This document shows positions 5,332-5,905 of a stretch of 5,905 bases of DNA, piece after piece. The DNA lies in assembly GCA_938030585.1 (NCBI GenBank), contig CALHIA010000020.1, positions 1-5,905 of the forward strand, given 5' to 3'. Positions within the stretch are counted from its first letter, which is position 1. The number at the start of each line of letters is the position of its first letter. Origin of the DNA: an uncultured Candidatus Saccharibacteria bacterium (GTDB lineage Bacteria; Patescibacteriota; Saccharimonadia; Saccharimonadales; Saccharimonadaceae). The notes under the pieces were generated by a model. That model made no database searches. It was given only the letters and a program-made list of their open reading frames with translations, and was not told the origin of the DNA. The translations under genes were made by a program, and so were the position numbers.

Positions 5332-5905
5332 ATGGTTTGTATAGCAGCATTTATCATCTTAGCGCTTCTTTCGGTCTTCGTCGGCTTTCTTAGTCTCTTC
5401 AACAAGACTCTCGGTAAAAAATATTGGGCCACTTTTAAGAAAGCCTGGCACTGTGTTTTTAAGAAGGTACGTTTGCAAAAATGTGATACCAATTTTAAAG
5501 ATGAAGTCAAAAATAGTCTATTGAAGAAAGTAGTCCTAAAAAATCCTAACCTTGTAAAACCCCTCAGCGCTTTGATTGAAATTGTTTCGGTAGTTATTGT
5601 CTTTATTACTATTTGGTCTCTGGTGATTGCCATTAAATCCCTACTTGCTCTTTGGGTCTTCGGTACTTGTAATGTTTCAATGCCAAGTCAATGTGGCCTC
5701 GGTGCGGAAGTTTGTAGTATTGATCAAGCTGAACCGACTAATCCAATTGGTAAAATTGGTCGTAGTTTTGCTGAATGGGGTGAAATTTTTACCGCTATTC
5801 CAGATCGTCTCAAAACTTGGGATGCTAAGGACTATCTTACTAATGTTTCTATTCCGATGATTACTATGGAAGAGGACAAAAAACTTGCAGATTATGCGGA
5901 TTCTT
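5332..5905 (+). CDS. Unrecognised two-helix membrane protein with outer cysteines, 3'-truncated
   Basis: An open frame of at least 191 residues running past the window end without a stop. ATG 5332 has AGGA at 5323-5326, five bases upstream, and lies 12 bases after the PLP-enzyme stop, so the two are probably co-transcribed. Residues 3-23 form a membrane helix or signal anchor. Residues 28-75 are strongly basic (KKYWATFKKAWHCVFKKVR), hence cytoplasmic by the positive-inside rule. Residues about 80-110 form a second helix. From 111 the chain should be outside, with Cys113, Cys121 and Cys128 close together (C-x7-C-x6-C), then a soluble start (KIGRSFAEWGEIFTAIPDRL, 141-160). Further cysteines (3, 41, 51) are in or near the membrane or inside. 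I do not recognise the family. A thiol-disulfide or sulfur-related function would suit the cysteines and the neighbour but is unproven, and the missing C-terminus may hold the informative domain. Confidence 0.78.
   Translation, partial: MVCIAAFIILALLSVFVGFLSLFNKTLGKKYWATFKKAWHCVFKKVRLQKCDTNFKDEVKNSLLKKVVLKNPNLVKPLSALIEIVSVVIVFITIWSLVIAIKSLLALWVFGTCNVSMPSQCGLGAEVCSIDQAEPTNPIGKIGRSFAEWGEIFTAIPDRLKTWDAKDYLTNVSIPMITMEEDKKLADYADS

Noticed and set aside
5316..5633. Open frame on the - strand over the start of the last gene
   Set aside because: The + strand frame has a ribosome-binding site, operon-like spacing and clear membrane helices; the reverse frame is a shadow.
5627..5860. Open frame of 77 residues on the + strand near the right edge
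   Set aside because: It is a second frame within the open membrane-protein gene and has no ribosome-binding site.

Overview
The window looks like a chromosomal segment of a reduced-genome bacterium of the Candidate Phyla Radiation (Patescibacteria), most likely Saccharibacteria/TM7 or a relative. This is inferred from the AT-rich but not extreme composition, a short Jag protein without its N-terminal domain, an LCP protein with a long charged cytoplasmic head, and a LexA-type protein that is only a DNA-binding domain. Conserved glycines are encoded by GGN and no gene needs UGA read as an amino acid, so the UGA-to-Gly recoding of Gracilibacteria/Absconditabacteria does not apply.

Layout. (1) 3-1411, + strand: the 3' part of yidC (membrane insertase) followed 14 bases later by jag/khpB (KH-R3H RNA-binding protein), the conserved tail of the rpmH-rnpA-yidC-jag cluster. 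(2) 1412-1542: a convergent gap with two hairpin terminators, one per strand. (3) 1543-3303, - strand: a LytR-CpsA-Psr (LCP) cell-envelope glycopolymer transferase with a LytR_C tail. (4) 3304-3414: a divergent promoter region with back-to-back TATAAT boxes inside a perfect 9-bp inverted repeat. (5) 3415-3753, + strand: a LexA-like winged-helix protein without the S24 self-cleavage domain, apparently translated from a nearly leaderless mRNA and ended by a clear terminator. (6) 3754-4056: a 303-bp AT-rich non-coding region with three exact DnaA-box matches in one orientation, a 21/22-bp direct repeat, further CCRAACA repeats and a 29-bp AT tract. It resembles a replication origin or a DnaA-binding control region. 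(7) 4057-5319, + strand: a cysteine-desulfurase-like class-V PLP enzyme. (8) 5332 to the window end, + strand: an unrecognised two-helix membrane protein, cut by the edge, probably translated from the same mRNA as the PLP enzyme.

How the parts relate. YidC, Jag and LCP are envelope functions: membrane protein insertion, post-transcriptional control linked to envelope growth, and attachment of glycopolymers. The LexA-like protein and the LCP gene share one short divergent control region, so the small regulator is a candidate autoregulator and LCP regulator. The PLP enzyme and its membrane neighbour form a two-gene unit whose promoter lies at the edge of the DnaA-box region. The most interesting part is 3850-4040. 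I see no tRNA, rRNA, CRISPR array or insertion sequence.
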